Positions 5,244-6,400 of a DNA stretch of 6,400 bases are shown here, piece by piece. Position 1 is the first letter of the stretch, and every line of letters starts with the position of its first letter. The stretch lies in the NCBI GenBank assembly GCA_900551625.1, contig URWZ01000099.1, forward strand, positions 1 to 6,400. Direction: 5' to 3'. The position numbers were made by a program, and so were the translations under genes. Source of the stretch: an uncultured Collinsella sp. (GTDB lineage Bacteria; Actinomycetota; Coriobacteriia; Coriobacteriales; Coriobacteriaceae). The notes under the pieces were generated by a model, which worked only from the letters and a program-made list of their open reading frames with translations, ran no database searches and was not told where the DNA came from.

Positions 5244-6374
5244 TTACTCCGCGCGATGGCGCAGTTTTTCAATCGCTGCGGCAATCAGCGCCAGCAGGCC
5301 GGTTCCGCCAAGCGCTGCGACGGCCACGGCAGTGTTGTCGCCCGTCTCGGCCAGGCTTCCCTTAGCGGCCTTCTTGCCATTCTTCTTGCCCGAAGGATCC
5401 TTGGCATCGGGCTTGGCACCGTTATCCTTGCCGCCTGTCGGTTCCTGTACAACAACAGGCTCAACAACCTCGACGGTCACCGAAGCAGTGAGCTGCTGAG
5501 GCGCCGGCGTCTCCGCAGCGTCATCCTCGGCAAGCGTCGCAATCGCCGCAGCGTCACCGTCAACGGGCATCGTCGCGGTAATGACGACGGTTCCGTTCTT
5601 GAGGGCCTTGACCTTACCGTTCTCGACCGTAGCGATCGTCGGGTCGGACGAGACCCACGTCACGGCACCACGCAGCAGAGCGCCATCGGCCGCATTGCCC
5701 GCCGCGGCAGCAAGGTCAATTTCCTTGCCGCGCTCTACCTTGAGCACGGTTTCGGCAGTCGTGGCCTTGCCGTTTTGGTCAACGATAACGAGGCCCTTGG
5801 CCGCCGGGCGCGGCTTAACGCGTACCATGCAGCTGACTGTAAGCTCCGTACCGCGAACCTTACCGCCCACGGTCACATCATCGGCACCCCAATTTAGTGC
5901 GGGAACATTCTCCCAATCGACGTCATAGTCCTCCTGACTGTCGTCCTTCATCATCACGGAAACCTTCTTGGGCAGCGCCTTCAGCACATCGGCGGCAGAG
6001 CTTGCCTCAAACACCTCAACGGGAGCGAACGTCGCAGGCCTCACGGGAATCTCGCTTGCCGGCGTCTCGACGACCAGCTTGCAGGTCGCCTTGAGCGTCG
6101 TGCCCTCGACGGAGCCCTCGAGCGTGTGCTCGCCGACAGCGGCAAGCTGCTTGTCCAGGTCATCCGTATTCCACGTGACCGCGACCTCGTCCGTGTGACC
6201 ATCGGAATAGGTCACGGTGACCTTCTTGGGCAGCTGCCCCGTCACGGTATCGGCCTTGGCATCGCGCTCAACCGTAATCTGCGGCACCTCGGCTACCGTA
6301 TTGATCGTCGTCGTGGAGGTAACGACGACCTCGACCGGCAGGTTGCCGTTCACCGTTACGCCCTTGGCGACAAC
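5244..6374 (-). CDS. LAETG-anchored surface protein with bacterial Ig-like repeats, N terminus missing
   Basis: About 376 genomic residues remain; the 5' part is beyond the contig end. Residue numbers here count the open frame including five adapter residues (MYKRQ). An Ig-like unit tail is at 6-26. A Big_4-type Ig domain spans about 35-108 (LPKKVTVTYSDGHTDEVAVTW). A second, diverged copy spans about 120-192 (LPKKVSVMMKDDSQEDYDVDW). A Big_2-like domain spans about 198-310 (VTWVSSDPTIATVENGKVKAL). A Lys/Gly/Pro-rich wall linker follows (315-344), then the sortase motif LAETG (346-350), a hydrophobic stretch (353-373) and a basic tail (KLRHR). The protein is therefore probably attached to the cell wall peptidoglycan. 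The N-terminal functional domain, if any, and the signal peptide are not in this window, so adhesion is only a guess. A strong terminator lies downstream. Confidence 0.88.
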   Translation of the reverse strand, partial: VVAKGVTVNGNLPVEVVVTSTTTINTVAEVPQITVERDAKADTVTGQLPKKVTVTYSDGHTDEVAVTWNTDDLDKQLAAVGEHTLEGSVEGTTLKATCKLVVETPASEIPVRPATFAPVEVFEASSAADVLKALPKKVSVMMKDDSQEDYDVDWENVPALNWGADDVTVGGKVRGTELTVSCMVRVKPRPAAKGLVIVDQNGKATTAETVLKVERGKEIDLAAAAGNAADGALLRGAVTWVSSDPTIATVENGKVKALKNGTVVITATMPVDGDAAAIATLAEDDAAETPAPQQLTASVTVEVVEPVVVQEPTGGKDNGAKPDAKDPSGKKNGKKAAKGSLAETGDNTAVAVAALGGTGLLALIAAAIEKLRHRAE

Positions 6375-6400
6375 CTGTCTCTTATACACATCTCCGAGCC
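6375..6400 (-). other. Nextera (Tn5) adapter at contig end, not genomic
   Basis: Positions 6375-6393 are the 19-bp Tn5 mosaic end CTGTCTCTTATACACATCT, and 6394-6400 continue as the same i7-side adapter found at position 1, in reverse. The apparent start of the surface-protein frame (peptide MYKRQ) is this adapter read on the minus strand. Confidence 0.98.

Overview
The window is a metagenome-style contig of about 6.3 kb of genomic DNA (51-6374) with Nextera/Tn5 library adapter left on both ends. GC content is high, coding is dense and the gene set is anaerobic. Together with a sortase-anchored Ig-repeat surface protein and palindromic intergenic repeats, this suggests a gut Coriobacteriia member, most likely Collinsella or a close relative. 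The genus is an inference from overall character, not from a marker gene.

Layout: after the adapter (1-50), a non-coding leader (51-337) holds three copies of a 16-nt motif (two direct, one inverted) and a short perfect palindrome just upstream of the first start codon. A tight three-gene operon follows on the + strand (338-3576): a GlpA-like FAD oxidoreductase with a C-terminal BFD-type [2Fe-2S] module, an FAD/NAD(P)-dependent pyridine nucleotide-disulfide-type oxidoreductase, and a small cysteine-rich DUF1667 protein. The gaps are 1 nt and 4 nt, so these three are almost certainly co-translated. They probably form one redox complex, by family precedent an anaerobic glycerol-3-phosphate dehydrogenase variant.

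Next comes an M24-family Xaa-Pro peptidase (3731-4819, +), bracketed by two copies of a 67-nt palindromic element. The copies have near-identical arms, the same total length and unrelated loops. The convergent gap 4820-5243 is packed with structure: the second 67-nt palindrome, a roughly 160-bp element with 30-bp terminal inverted repeats that carries an intrinsic terminator, and a 15-bp perfect stem that ends transcription from the opposite strand.

The last gene (5244-6374, - strand) is the C-terminal part of a surface protein with bacterial Ig-like repeats and an LAETG sortase signal. Its N terminus is lost at the contig end, and the first residues of the apparent reading frame there are adapter.

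The least explained parts are the three intergenic repeat types. No defence system, CRISPR array, transposase, tRNA or rRNA was seen.
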